NCBI GenBank assembly: GCA_934728585.1
Contig: CAKVDZ010000003.1
Location: 147,109 to 211,108, forward strand
Length of the DNA: 64,000 bases
DNA from: an uncultured Candidatus Melainabacteria bacterium
GTDB taxonomy: Bacteria > Cyanobacteriota > Vampirovibrionia > Gastranaerophilales > Gastranaerophilaceae
Reading direction: 5' to 3'
Made by a program: the position numbers and the translations under genes. Numbering within the stretch: position 1 is the first letter of the stretch; each line of letters begins with the position of its first letter. The notes below the pieces were generated by a model. It was not told where the DNA came from and did no database searches. It saw only the letters and a list, made by a program, of their open reading frames with translations. Shown one piece after another: positions 18,037 through 25,812 of this stretch.

Positions 18037-18735
18037 ATGCAAAACTTACAAAAATATAAAGAATGTCTAATGTATTTAGGATTGGTTATTTTAGTAGCTG
18101 TATTCCTTTTCAAACAAATTCAACCTAAATTTATCTCTACAATAAACTTATATAACCAAGTTAAAACTCAAACTGAGGTTAGTAACTCTATTAACAAACA
18201 ACTTTCTATCGCAAAAGAAAAAGTTGAAAGAAAAAAGAAACTTCGTATGTTAGATACAATGACAAAGAAAATATACGAGCCTAATGAAAATGCAAATGCA
18301 ACTGACTCTGAATCAACTTTTGCTGTATTGTTAGACGATGTTATTGAAATTGCAAGAAAAAATCATATAAAAACTCACTCTATTGAATCAACAATTGACC
18401 CAGAAGAAGATGTTTTCATAAAGGGTGACAAAGCCCATTACAGCGCATGTAAACTTGATATGAAAATTATCTCTGATTACACAGATTTTGAAGGATTTAT
18501 ATCTGATTTATACAAATATAATTATCTTATCAACTTAAACAGCATTGAAATATATCCTTACGAAAAAAATAAAAAAATATTATTAATCAATTTGTCTATA
18601 ACTTTGTACACATTCAAATCAGAAGAAGAAACTCAAGCTGAAGAAAATGCTGAAAAAGCTGACAATGCAGATAATGCAGATGAAAATTCAGATAACGAAC
18701 CTAAAAAGGGTAAAAAAGCTCGCACTGAAGAATAA
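18037..18735 (+). CDS. pilO: Type IV pilus PilO-like inner-membrane protein
   Basis: PilO forms the periplasmic alignment complex with PilN and PilP. The 232-residue product has a short cytoplasmic N-terminus, one membrane helix at about residues 12-30 (CLMYLGLVILVAVFLF), a coiled-coil region (YNQVKTQTEVSNSINKQLS) and an alpha/beta domain of PilO type (DYTDFEGFISDLYKYNYLIN). The tail is repetitive and acidic (EKADNADNADENSDNE). It follows the PilM-PilN fusion by 18 bp. No pilP or pilQ follows; the next gene converges from the other strand. Confidence 0.75.
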   Translation: MQNLQKYKECLMYLGLVILVAVFLFKQIQPKFISTINLYNQVKTQTEVSNSINKQLSIAKEKVERKKKLRMLDTMTKKIYEPNENANATDSESTFAVLLDDVIEIARKNHIKTHSIESTIDPEEDVFIKGDKAHYSACKLDMKIISDYTDFEGFISDLYKYNYLINLNSIEIYPYEKNKKILLINLSITLYTFKSEEETQAEENAEKADNADNADENSDNEPKKGKKARTEE

Positions 18736-18740
18736 TTTTA

Positions 18741-19601
18741 TCAGCACTCAAAATATTTATAGTTAATTGAGAACATTTTTTCTTTATTTTTAGCACAAAC
18801 AGCACAGAATGGTGTTTCTAGACACATCTTTTTGCCGTAATTAGTAAAATCTGCGCCCATTCTTCCTCTGTGGTCATTAGCAAGAAATGGACAAACATAA
18901 ACACCTTTCTCTGTTAAAATACGGCCTGTTTGGCAGTCTAAATTTTTGTAATCTTCAACAATCATTTCTTCTTTTGAATACTTATTGTAGTATTCATTTA
19001 TCTGAAAATTACAATCTTCAACTGGCACTCCAATGTTATCAAAAACTTGCTTAAAGTTTGTAATAAGTTCTTTTTTATCCAACTTATAGTAATTTGTAAC
19101 GTTAAAAATTGGATTAAACTCATATTTTACAAGAATTTTAGACGCATGTAAAATTTGTCTATATGAGCCTCTGCTACGGATATCGTCACTTTTAATTTCG
19201 TCGTAATGATCAATTGGCAACATAAAGATAATTTCATTGTCTGACTCATCTTCAACTTTTTTCAAAAATCTAACTTTTTTTTCGTTTAAAAAAGAACCAT
19301 TTGTGCAAATACAAACATTTGATACTTTTAAACAAAGCCTTAAAATAGCATTAAAATCAGGGTGTAACATGGGCTCCGCACCAGTCAAATAGATACAATA
19401 AAGGTTTTCATCTTTTGTATCTCTTAGAGCATTTTTAATTTTATCAATATCTATAAAATCTTTTGGTGCTTTTGAAAATGGAAAATCAATATAACAATGT
19501 TTACAATGTTGATTACAATTTTTCGCAGTTAATTCTATAAATAAGTTATTTAATTCTTTTAGTTCACTTTTTTGAATAGTAAACAATTTTTCTGTTGACA
19601 T
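18741..19601 (-). CDS. Radical SAM protein with C-terminal cysteine cluster (SPASM-like)
   Basis: The 286-residue protein has the radical SAM signature with CNQHCKHC at about residues 33-40 and the supporting LTGAEPMLHPDF motif. The C-terminal 60 residues hold six further cysteines (in DCQTGRIL, VCPFLAN, KMCLETPFCAVC and the terminal FEC), arranged like a SPASM or twitch auxiliary cluster domain. The substrate is unknown. SPASM enzymes often modify ribosomal peptides or other proteins; no convincing precursor peptide is visible beside it. It has an AGTAGGTGAAAT ribosome site and converges with pilO, leaving 5 bp. Confidence 0.8.
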   Translation of the reverse strand: MSTEKLFTIQKSELKELNNLFIELTAKNCNQHCKHCYIDFPFSKAPKDFIDIDKIKNALRDTKDENLYCIYLTGAEPMLHPDFNAILRLCLKVSNVCICTNGSFLNEKKVRFLKKVEDESDNEIIFMLPIDHYDEIKSDDIRSRGSYRQILHASKILVKYEFNPIFNVTNYYKLDKKELITNFKQVFDNIGVPVEDCNFQINEYYNKYSKEEMIVEDYKNLDCQTGRILTEKGVYVCPFLANDHRGRMGADFTNYGKKMCLETPFCAVCAKNKEKMFSINYKYFEC

Positions 19602-19681
19602 AATTTCACCTACTTTTTATTTTATTTTAAAATTTAAACTTTAAAATGAAATTAGACAACAGGGTACTATTTGGAATAATT

Positions 19682-19969
19682 TTATGCAAATATAAAATTA
19701 CTATTACCTAAGTTTAGCGGTTTAAGCATTTTTGCAACTTCTTTTGAAGATACTAACCAATCAATTTTACCTTCTTCAAATTTTAAAAAGTGATAAGTTG
19801 AAGCAATAGTTGCAACTTTTGTGGCATCAATAATATTAAGCATTGAAATATCAAATGTCATATTTGCAGACTTGCTTTTTTTAATTTGTTTTTTAATAGT
19901 TTCTGTGATGTTGTTAGAATTTTTACTAACTGGGGTAATAAATTTATTTTGAATTTTTTCGTTTAACAT
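19682..19969 (-). CDS. Small STAS-like protein
   Basis: This 95-residue protein shows a STAS-like pattern over its last 60 residues: a strand (NMTFDISMLNIIDATKVATI) in the position of the usual 'D-x-S-G' helix start, followed by a helix, a strand (KIDWLVSSKEVAKML) and the final LKPLNLGN. The phosphorylatable Ser of anti-sigma-antagonist STAS proteins is replaced (IDATK), so regulation by that route is unlikely. I chose the ATG at 19969 over the GTG at 19978 because GAGTGGA sits at the right distance before it. The same orientation as the radical SAM gene suggests possible cotranscription, but 80 bp separate them. Confidence 0.5.
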   Translation of the reverse strand: MLNEKIQNKFITPVSKNSNNITETIKKQIKKSKSANMTFDISMLNIIDATKVATIASTYHFLKFEEGKIDWLVSSKEVAKMLKPLNLGNSNFIFA

Positions 19970-20063
19970 AATTTCCACTCTCTTACAATAAAGATTTCGG
20001 TCAAAACATTACGAAATTTTGAAAATTTATGTTAAATTACTACTTTTGTATGAGATGTTATTG

Positions 20064-20069
20064 TATAAT
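20064..20069 (+). promoter_or_regulatory. -10 element of the kdsD operon
   Basis: A perfect TATAAT lies 19 bp before the kdsD start, upstream of the CGGAGGG ribosome site. The -35 region (TACTTT, spacer 17) is weak. Confidence 0.5.
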
Positions 20070-20088
20070 ATAAAAAACGGAGGGTAAT

Positions 20089-21060
20089 ATGAAAACCTTA
20101 AATTTAATTGATACGGCTAAAAATGTTTTAGATATTGAAGCTAAAGCTATTTTAAGAATAAAGGACAACATGGATATTGCGCAGTATGAAAAGGCAATCG
20201 ACCTAATTTATAACTGCAAAGGCAGAGTAATTGTAACAGGTATGGGCAAATCTGGTCATATTGGTAAAAAAATCGCTGCAACTTTGTCTTCTACGGGAAC
20301 ACCTGCTTACTTCTTGCATCCAGCAGAAAGTACCCACGGGGATTCTGGTATTATTACAAAAGAAGATGTAATAATTGCAATTTCAAATAGTGGCGAATCA
20401 CAAGAATTATTGAACCTTTTACCACTTTTAAAAAGATTTGGACTATCAATAATCGGAATGACAGGCAATCCTAATTCAACATTAGGTCAAGCAAGTGACG
20501 TTATTCTTGACATTTCTGTAGAAAGAGAAGCATGCCCTCTTGGTAAAGCTCCTACAGCGTCAACAACAGTAACTCTAGCAGTTGGTGACGCTATTGCAAT
20601 TTGTTTATTAGAAAAGCGCGGTTTCACAGAAGAAGATTTCTTGATTTTCCACCCATCTGGAGCTTTAGGCAAAGGATTTACATACAGAGTTTCTGATTTG
20701 ATGAAAACTGACGACTTGCCAATTGCAAATGAAAACGACTTATTTACTGACGTAATTGAGGTTATTTCTTCACATAAATTAGGACTTGCTATTATCACAG
20801 ATAACACAGGCTTAATGACTGGTATTATCACAGATGGTGACATTAGACGTAATTTAATAAAATATAAAGACGTACAAAACCTAAAAGCAGTCGAAACAAT
20901 GACAAAATCGCCAAAAACAGTTAAAGCTGATTCTTACGCAGCAAGTGCATTACATTTGATGGAAAAATATTCAATCACGTCATTACCAATTGCTGATGAA
21001 AATGGCAAACCTTTAGGAATTGTACATGTACATGATTTATTAAGAGCAGGAGTAGTATAA
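20089..21060 (+). CDS. kdsD: Arabinose-5-phosphate isomerase KdsD/KpsF
   Basis: This enzyme converts ribulose-5-phosphate to arabinose-5-phosphate, the first step toward Kdo of lipopolysaccharide. The 323-residue length is typical. The SIS domain (about 30-180) contains VTGMGKSGHIGKKIAATLSS, HPAESTHGDSGII and ISNSGESQELL. Two CBS domains follow (about 205-260 and 270-323), with the family motifs ITDGDIRRNL and VHVHDLLRAG. An ACGGAGGGTAAT ribosome site is strong. The stop overlaps the kdsC start by one base, so two successive Kdo-pathway enzymes are translationally coupled. Confidence 0.95.
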   Translation: MKTLNLIDTAKNVLDIEAKAILRIKDNMDIAQYEKAIDLIYNCKGRVIVTGMGKSGHIGKKIAATLSSTGTPAYFLHPAESTHGDSGIITKEDVIIAISNSGESQELLNLLPLLKRFGLSIIGMTGNPNSTLGQASDVILDISVEREACPLGKAPTASTTVTLAVGDAIAICLLEKRGFTEEDFLIFHPSGALGKGFTYRVSDLMKTDDLPIANENDLFTDVIEVISSHKLGLAIITDNTGLMTGIITDGDIRRNLIKYKDVQNLKAVETMTKSPKTVKADSYAASALHLMEKYSITSLPIADENGKPLGIVHVHDLLRAGVV

Positions 21061-21587
21061 TGAACGATGTTTTAAGAGAAAAAGCTTCAAAAATCAAATT
21101 ATTAGCATTTGACGTTGACGGAGTTATGACAACAGGCGAAGTGACTTACGATGAAAACGGTGTTGAATACAAGTCTTTCAATGTAAAAGACGGTCATGGA
21201 CTAGTTAGAATTCAACATGCTGGTTTTATCACAGCGATAATTACCGCTCGTAATAACGGAACTGTTCGCCACAGAGCTGAAAACTTGCATATTACAGAAT
21301 TATATCAAGGTCAAAAATATAAACTACCAGCTTTGGAAGAAATCATGAAAAAATATAACTTAACTTACGACCAAGTATCTTACATGGGTGATGATTTACC
21401 TGACTTATGCATACTTGAAAAAGTTGGTTTAAAATGCTGTCCAAATGATGCTGTAGATGAAGTAAAAAGTGTTTGCAACTTTATCGCATCAAAAGACGGA
21501 GGACGCGGTGCAGTAAGAGAATTAACAGACTTTATTCTTGACGCACAAGGCATAAAAAAAGAATATACAGTAGCAGAGGGAAAATAA
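21060..21587 (+). CDS. kdsC: Kdo-8-phosphate phosphatase KdsC
   Basis: KdsC is a capless HAD-family phosphatase that releases Kdo from Kdo-8-phosphate. The 175-residue length fits. HAD motif I is AFDVDGVMTTG (nucleophile Asp near residue 17), motif II lies in FITAIITARNN, and motif IV is MGDDLPDLCIL. It overlaps kdsD by one base and is followed 13 bp later by queD. Together with kdsD it shows that the organism makes a Kdo-containing envelope glycan. Confidence 0.93.
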   Translation: MNDVLREKASKIKLLAFDVDGVMTTGEVTYDENGVEYKSFNVKDGHGLVRIQHAGFITAIITARNNGTVRHRAENLHITELYQGQKYKLPALEEIMKKYNLTYDQVSYMGDDLPDLCILEKVGLKCCPNDAVDEVKSVCNFIASKDGGRGAVRELTDFILDAQGIKKEYTVAEGK

Positions 21588-21600
21588 TAGGAGTTTTAAA

Positions 21601-21966
21601 ATGTACGAAATTAGAGCACAAGTAGAATTTTCAGCAGCACACCACCTGTTAGCTTACGAGGGTGGCAAATGCGAAAATCAACACGGACATAACTGGTTAG
21701 TAGAAGCTTTTGTTAAAGGTGATATTTTAGACCAAAGCAACATTTTGGTTGACTTTAAAGCACTAAAAAGAGAGCTAAGACTTATTTTAGCTGATTTAGA
21801 TCACCAAGATTTGAACGAATTGGCTGATTTTAAAGGAGAAAGCCCTAGCAGTGAATTTATTGCCAACTACATTTATTACAGATTAAAAGAAAAATACGTT
21901 GAATTATACAAAATTTCTGTTTGGGAAAGCAGAGAATCTTGCGCAAGCTACTATGAGGTAGAATAA
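21601..21966 (+). CDS. queD: 6-carboxy-tetrahydropterin synthase QueD
   Basis: QueD turns dihydroneopterin triphosphate into 6-carboxy-tetrahydropterin on the way to queuosine and other deazapurines. The 121-residue protein has the zinc-binding histidines in FSAAHHL and ENQHGHNW, the catalytic Cys in GGKCENQHGH, and the late VWESRESCASYYEVE end with the catalytic Glu. Its start has a GGAGTTTTAAA ribosome site and its stop overlaps the uppP start. No other queuosine gene is in the window, so its place in an envelope operon is probably simple operon packing. Confidence 0.93.
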   Translation: MYEIRAQVEFSAAHHLLAYEGGKCENQHGHNWLVEAFVKGDILDQSNILVDFKALKRELRLILADLDHQDLNELADFKGESPSSEFIANYIYYRLKEKYVELYKISVWESRESCASYYEVE

Positions 21967-22820
21967 TGAGCATTTTACAAGCAATTATCCTTGGTATTGT
22001 TCAAGGTTTGAGTGAATTTTTACCAATTTCAAGTTCTGCACATATTGTATTTACACAAAATATTTGTGCTATTTTAAACGGCTCAACTATTGACTTAGGA
22101 ACATCTCAACAAATTTTCTTAAGTATGATGTTACATGTTGGTACGTTAATTGCAGTTCTAATCTACTTTAGAAAAGAAGTTTGGGAAATTACAAAAGACT
22201 TTTTTAAAGCCATATTTACACGTAATTTTTCAAACACAAACGCAAAAATGGGCGCATACATTTTAATTGGTACGTTCTTTACTGTTTTGGTAGCATATCC
22301 GTTAAAAGATATTTCTGAAAAATTAATGATATACCCTGGAATTGTTGCATTTTTGCTTATTTTAACAGGTTTTGTGTTATTTTTCAGTGAATTCAAATCA
22401 AAACATCAAAAAGAACATACAGATCAAATAAGCTTAAAACACGCAATTCTAATCGGTTTAGCACAAGGTCTTGCAGCATTCCCTGGATTTTCTCGTTCAG
22501 GTTGGACAATCGCAACAGGTTTGTTTGCAGGGTTAGACAGAGTTACAAGTACAAAATTTTCATTCTTACTTGTAATTCCTATCATTTTAGGTACAAGTAT
22601 TGTTTATCCAATGCTTGAAATCAATCCACAAGAACTTGCAACATTCAACTGGACAGCAATTCTTATCGGAACGGCTGTATCTGCAGTTGTTGGATATGTT
22701 TGTATCAAATATTTCCTAAAATTTGTGGCAAGATTTTCAATGAATTTCTTCGCATACTACTGTATCATTGTAGGTCTTATGGTTATTAGTTTCTTTACTG
22801 GACTTTCATTAGGACATTAA
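21966..22820 (+). CDS. uppP: Undecaprenyl-diphosphatase UppP (BacA)
   Basis: UppP recycles the lipid carrier for peptidoglycan and O-glycans by removing a phosphate from undecaprenyl diphosphate. The 284-residue integral membrane protein has the conserved SEFLPISSSAHIVF motif near the N-terminus and FPGFSRSGWTIATGLFAG in the middle, where most homologues have PGxSRSG. About eight hydrophobic helices are visible. Its ATG overlaps the last base of the queD stop. It ends the kdsD-kdsC-queD-uppP operon, which is closed by a strong terminator. Confidence 0.96.
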   Translation: MSILQAIILGIVQGLSEFLPISSSAHIVFTQNICAILNGSTIDLGTSQQIFLSMMLHVGTLIAVLIYFRKEVWEITKDFFKAIFTRNFSNTNAKMGAYILIGTFFTVLVAYPLKDISEKLMIYPGIVAFLLILTGFVLFFSEFKSKHQKEHTDQISLKHAILIGLAQGLAAFPGFSRSGWTIATGLFAGLDRVTSTKFSFLLVIPIILGTSIVYPMLEINPQELATFNWTAILIGTAVSAVVGYVCIKYFLKFVARFSMNFFAYYCIIVGLMVISFFTGLSLGH

Positions 22821-22841
22821 AAATAAAATTTTTATAAGAAC

Positions 22842-22875
22842 AAAACAGCGACTGCAAAGCAGTCGCTGTTTTGAT
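22842..22875 (+). terminator. Intrinsic terminator of the kdsD-uppP operon
   Basis: A perfect 14-bp stem (AAAACAGCGACTGC / GCAGTCGCTGTTTT) with the 3-nt loop AAA ends in a T run. It begins 22 bp after the uppP stop. Confidence 0.92.
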
Positions 22876-22888
22876 TTGTGTGTGTTAT

Positions 22889-22906
22889 GGTGGGTGGGTT
22901 TTGGGG
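22889..22906 (+). other. G-rich tract, possible quadruplex
   Basis: The plus strand has four closely spaced G runs, GG-T-GGG-T-GGG-TTTT-GGGG, in an otherwise AT-rich region between the uppP terminator and the end of the methyltransferase gene. The tracts could form a two-layer quadruplex on the plus strand. No regulatory role is demonstrated. Confidence 0.4.
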
Positions 22907-22938
22907 TAAATGAAATTTTATGTGTGTGAAATGTATTT

Positions 22939-23808
22939 TTAAACTTTTTGGAATACGAAAATGTATTCGTGTTGGAAGATTGAAAAACCACCTGCTAAAG
23001 CTCTATAGCGCCATAAGTTAGCAGTTTTTCCCTTAGCTCTTTCGTTGCCTTGAATATCTTTTACAATAATTGATTTCAAGATAAAGCCTAAGTTTTGCAT
23101 TCTTTCCATACATTTGAAGCCTAAAGGTTGAACTTGAGAGTTTTTGTAGCTGTCACCGATAATCAATGCTGCAAATCTACCTTTTTCTAACAAATCGTAA
23201 CCATTTTTAGCTACCTTTTCGAATAAATCGTAAAATTCTTCTGTTGATGAACAGTTTGACAAGTCTTCTTTTTTGTCTGAAAACTTGATAATATCATCAT
23301 AGGGTGGGTGCAAGATTAGAAGCTGTGCTTTTTCTTCGCCCATTACTTCTAATCTAGCTTGGATTTTTTCTTTTGCTTCTTCTGTTGTAGAATCAGCGCA
23401 TATTAAGTTCACGTCAGTAACCAATTGTTTTGGAGTGAATTTTTCACTAACGTGTTCTACTAAATCTTGTTTAAGCTCAACACCAATACAACGGCGGTTC
23501 ATATTGATAGCTTCGATACCAGAAGTACCTGAACCAAAGAACAAATCTAAAACGATATCGTTTTTCTTTGTATATCTTTCGTAAAGTTGTTGTGCGATTT
23601 GTGGGATATAATTTCCGTGATATTCGTTAGAATGACCGCCAGTTCTTAATCTTGTAGGGAATTGCCAAAAAGTATCTGTTTTAACTTCTGGATAATTTCT
23701 CCATTCTTTTAAGTTAATATCATTGTAAGCAGTCGTTTTAATCGGATTTGTTGTAACGACATTTAAATTAGCACGAGTTTGTGCTTCTTTAACATTTACT
23801 TTAGCCAT
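22939..23808 (-). CDS. DNA methyltransferase, apparently orphan
   Basis: The 289-residue enzyme is an amino-methyltransferase acting on adenine N6 or cytosine N4. Motif I is DLFFGSGTSGIEA, followed by RCIGVELKQDL. The catalytic motif IV reads LHPPYDD, where DPPY or NPPY is usual. The N-terminus contains FWQFPTRLRTGGHSNEYHGN, a segment I associate with beta- or gamma-type methylases. No restriction endonuclease gene lies on either side, so it is probably a solitary regulatory or maintenance methylase or the remnant of a system. The start context is weak (GGATAAGTAATAAGAG). Confidence 0.85.
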   Translation of the reverse strand: MAKVNVKEAQTRANLNVVTTNPIKTTAYNDINLKEWRNYPEVKTDTFWQFPTRLRTGGHSNEYHGNYIPQIAQQLYERYTKKNDIVLDLFFGSGTSGIEAINMNRRCIGVELKQDLVEHVSEKFTPKQLVTDVNLICADSTTEEAKEKIQARLEVMGEEKAQLLILHPPYDDIIKFSDKKEDLSNCSSTEEFYDLFEKVAKNGYDLLEKGRFAALIIGDSYKNSQVQPLGFKCMERMQNLGFILKSIIVKDIQGNERAKGKTANLWRYRALAGGFSIFQHEYIFVFQKV

Positions 23809-23937
23809 CTCTTATTACTTATCCTTTGTCCCTCTTTGTGTCTTAATAATATAAAAATTTTTCAAATATGAAATCAAATAAAAGTATGAGATTTAATAAA
23901 AATCTCTACACAAAATGGGGGATAAATTCGTAAATGG

Positions 23938-24009
23938 TGAGTAGTGAATTGTTGTGATTGAAAAGTTAACCTTTCAACCATTAACAACAAAGGTCAACTC
24001 ACGACTCAC
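23938..24009. repeat. Imperfect inverted repeat, about 72 bp
   Basis: The outer arms GTGAGTAGTGA and TCACGACTCAC are complementary except at one position. The centre around AAAGTTAACCTTT is itself near-palindromic. It lies just after the stop of the minus-strand cupin gene, so it may be a terminator-like hairpin or a small repeat element. Confidence 0.55.
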
Positions 24010-24022
24010 AAACTGCAACTCA

Positions 24023-25588
24023 CTATTTTATCGTTTTCTTTGCTTCAATAAGATCTTTTTCGGCTTCTTTTGAAAGTGATTGCATATCAAATCCATTTTC
24101 ACCAACTTCTTCTTTAAATTCAAAACCATATTGGAATGCTGATGGGACTTGTGAAACTAATTGTTCGTATTCGCCAATGATAGAATTTACGCAGTGTACA
24201 ACTCCAGGGCTAATAACTGCAACTTCGCCTTGTTTAATAATTTTTACTGTAGGTTTGCCGTCTTTTAAGATATTCAAAGCTGCACAACCACTTGTTACCA
24301 AGTAGATTTCAGATTGAGCTCTATCATCTCTTGCTGGGTGCTTGTGTAATTTTTCACTTTTGTGTAGTTTACGCATATCAACAGGTGTTTCAATGTCAGA
24401 TTGAACAATTGATGTTCCCATGTTCATTGTTTTTCCGTCCCTTGTTGACATCGCAGTAGAATTTGTAATCCAGCAACTTGGCTCTAATGACCAGTTATTT
24501 AATTTTTGATCAAATGAATACATTGAAACTCTATCAGATAAAAATTTTAAACCAGTTAAATCATATCCCGTTTTATTATCTTTTCTCCATGCTGAAACAA
24601 TTGATTTTATTTCATCTTCAGAAAGTTCAATATTTTTTAAACGGTTTTTTAATTCGCTTGAATTCTTGTAATTTCTTGTCCAATAAACAATTTCATCATT
24701 TTTTATATTAGATTTAAACAAAATTTTTGCGTCTTTTAGTTTTTGAATAACTTCGTCACTCATATCATGACGCGTACCTTTTTTACTAATTTTACTTTCG
24801 ATTTTTGCATCACGAAGTCCTTTGTAAATAGGCATAAGCGAATTAATTTCATCCTTAGAAAAACCATTCTTTTTAAGCTCGTTTGCCATAAATTCAGGCA
24901 CATAATAACGTTTAAATTTTATATAATTATCTTCTTTTTCAACAGCAAAATCTTTTTCAATTAATTTATTTACAAATTCACTATCAAATTTATCACGTTT
25001 AATTTCACCGTTATAAAGATGTGCGTTTATAGCACGTAATTCAGCATACTTACCCTTAATTAAATCATCATCTGAACGATTTGAATATTTTGAGTACCAA
25101 TCTAAGCTATTACCTGATGTCATAACCATCGGATAGCCTTTTGTAACCTCAATTTGAGCATCTGTGCCCTTGTTAATTACAATTGCCGTATTTTCGTCAA
25201 TTTTTGTAGTTTTTCCGTCAATTGTTATTTTACCAGTAGCTTTCTTAGGGAAGATAACGTGTGTATCTTTTTTGAAATTTGTTTTATTTTCTAAATATTT
25301 TTTAGCATCATTACCATAAATCAACTCAGTAGCAGTTTTTTGTTCAACAATAAAACCACCATTTTTAGTTTTTTCTAAAGCAACTTCATGTCCATCAGGG
25401 TTAATTACAGTTGCTTTTGTAATCACAGGAGCGTTTCCTGTAAAACTAATTAAGTGTTTAGGATACGCTAATTCAAAGTTTGCAGTAAAATAAGAAGCAT
25501 TGTTTGTTATTTTTCCTTGCTTCCTTTTGGGTAAATATATATTATTAATGGTCTCAAATTTAGTGTTTTTTACTGGGGTAACGTTCAC
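24023..25588 (-). CDS. Large protein with C-terminal cupin domain, unknown function
   Basis: The 521-residue product is not a recognised enzyme. Its N-terminal 60 residues are basic and include LISFTGNAPV. A beta-rich segment follows (about 60-170), with a first cupin-like stretch (THVIFPKKATGKITIDGK). The middle (about 190-360) is helical. The C-terminus (about 400-500) is a clear cupin: RAQSEIYLVTSGCAALNIL and ISPGVVHCV supply His and Glu of the metal site. I chose the GTG at 25588 over the TTG at 25615 because AAGGA lies 7 nt before it. The cupin may bind a metal or sugar. It is a single gene with no operon partners. Confidence 0.6.
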   Translation of the reverse strand: MNVTPVKNTKFETINNIYLPKRKQGKITNNASYFTANFELAYPKHLISFTGNAPVITKATVINPDGHEVALEKTKNGGFIVEQKTATELIYGNDAKKYLENKTNFKKDTHVIFPKKATGKITIDGKTTKIDENTAIVINKGTDAQIEVTKGYPMVMTSGNSLDWYSKYSNRSDDDLIKGKYAELRAINAHLYNGEIKRDKFDSEFVNKLIEKDFAVEKEDNYIKFKRYYVPEFMANELKKNGFSKDEINSLMPIYKGLRDAKIESKISKKGTRHDMSDEVIQKLKDAKILFKSNIKNDEIVYWTRNYKNSSELKNRLKNIELSEDEIKSIVSAWRKDNKTGYDLTGLKFLSDRVSMYSFDQKLNNWSLEPSCWITNSTAMSTRDGKTMNMGTSIVQSDIETPVDMRKLHKSEKLHKHPARDDRAQSEIYLVTSGCAALNILKDGKPTVKIIKQGEVAVISPGVVHCVNSIIGEYEQLVSQVPSAFQYGFEFKEEVGENGFDMQSLSKEAEKDLIEAKKTIK

Positions 25589-25800
25589 TTTATTTTCCTT
25601 ACCTTTATAATACAACCTACTTAATTAATTGTCAATCATACACTTTTTATTTGTTTACATATTGTTACAAAAATAGTATAAATTTGCCGTGCAAATCAGA
25701 AAACACCTGAAAGTTTATATTTGCCCTGCTTAAAGTTTTCAACTTAACAATTGTAACAATAACAATTATTATCATGACTTTTTTATCTTTATTTTTAAGC

Positions 25801-25806
25801 TATAAT
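25801..25806 (+). promoter_or_regulatory. -10 element of mutL, leaderless start
   Basis: A perfect TATAAT ends 6 nt before the mutL ATG, and no Shine-Dalgarno sequence is present. Transcription would begin at the start codon. Confidence 0.5.
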
Positions 25807-25812
25807 TTAGTT

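Noticed and set aside
19682..19969. Small gene as RiPP precursor for the radical SAM enzyme
   Set aside because: The product has a STAS-like fold pattern rather than a leader-plus-core layout, and has no Cys- or Gly-rich core.
22809..22991. 60-codon minus-strand frame over the uppP terminator
   Set aside because: It spans a terminator and G-rich tract and has low-complexity His/Thr-rich sequence.
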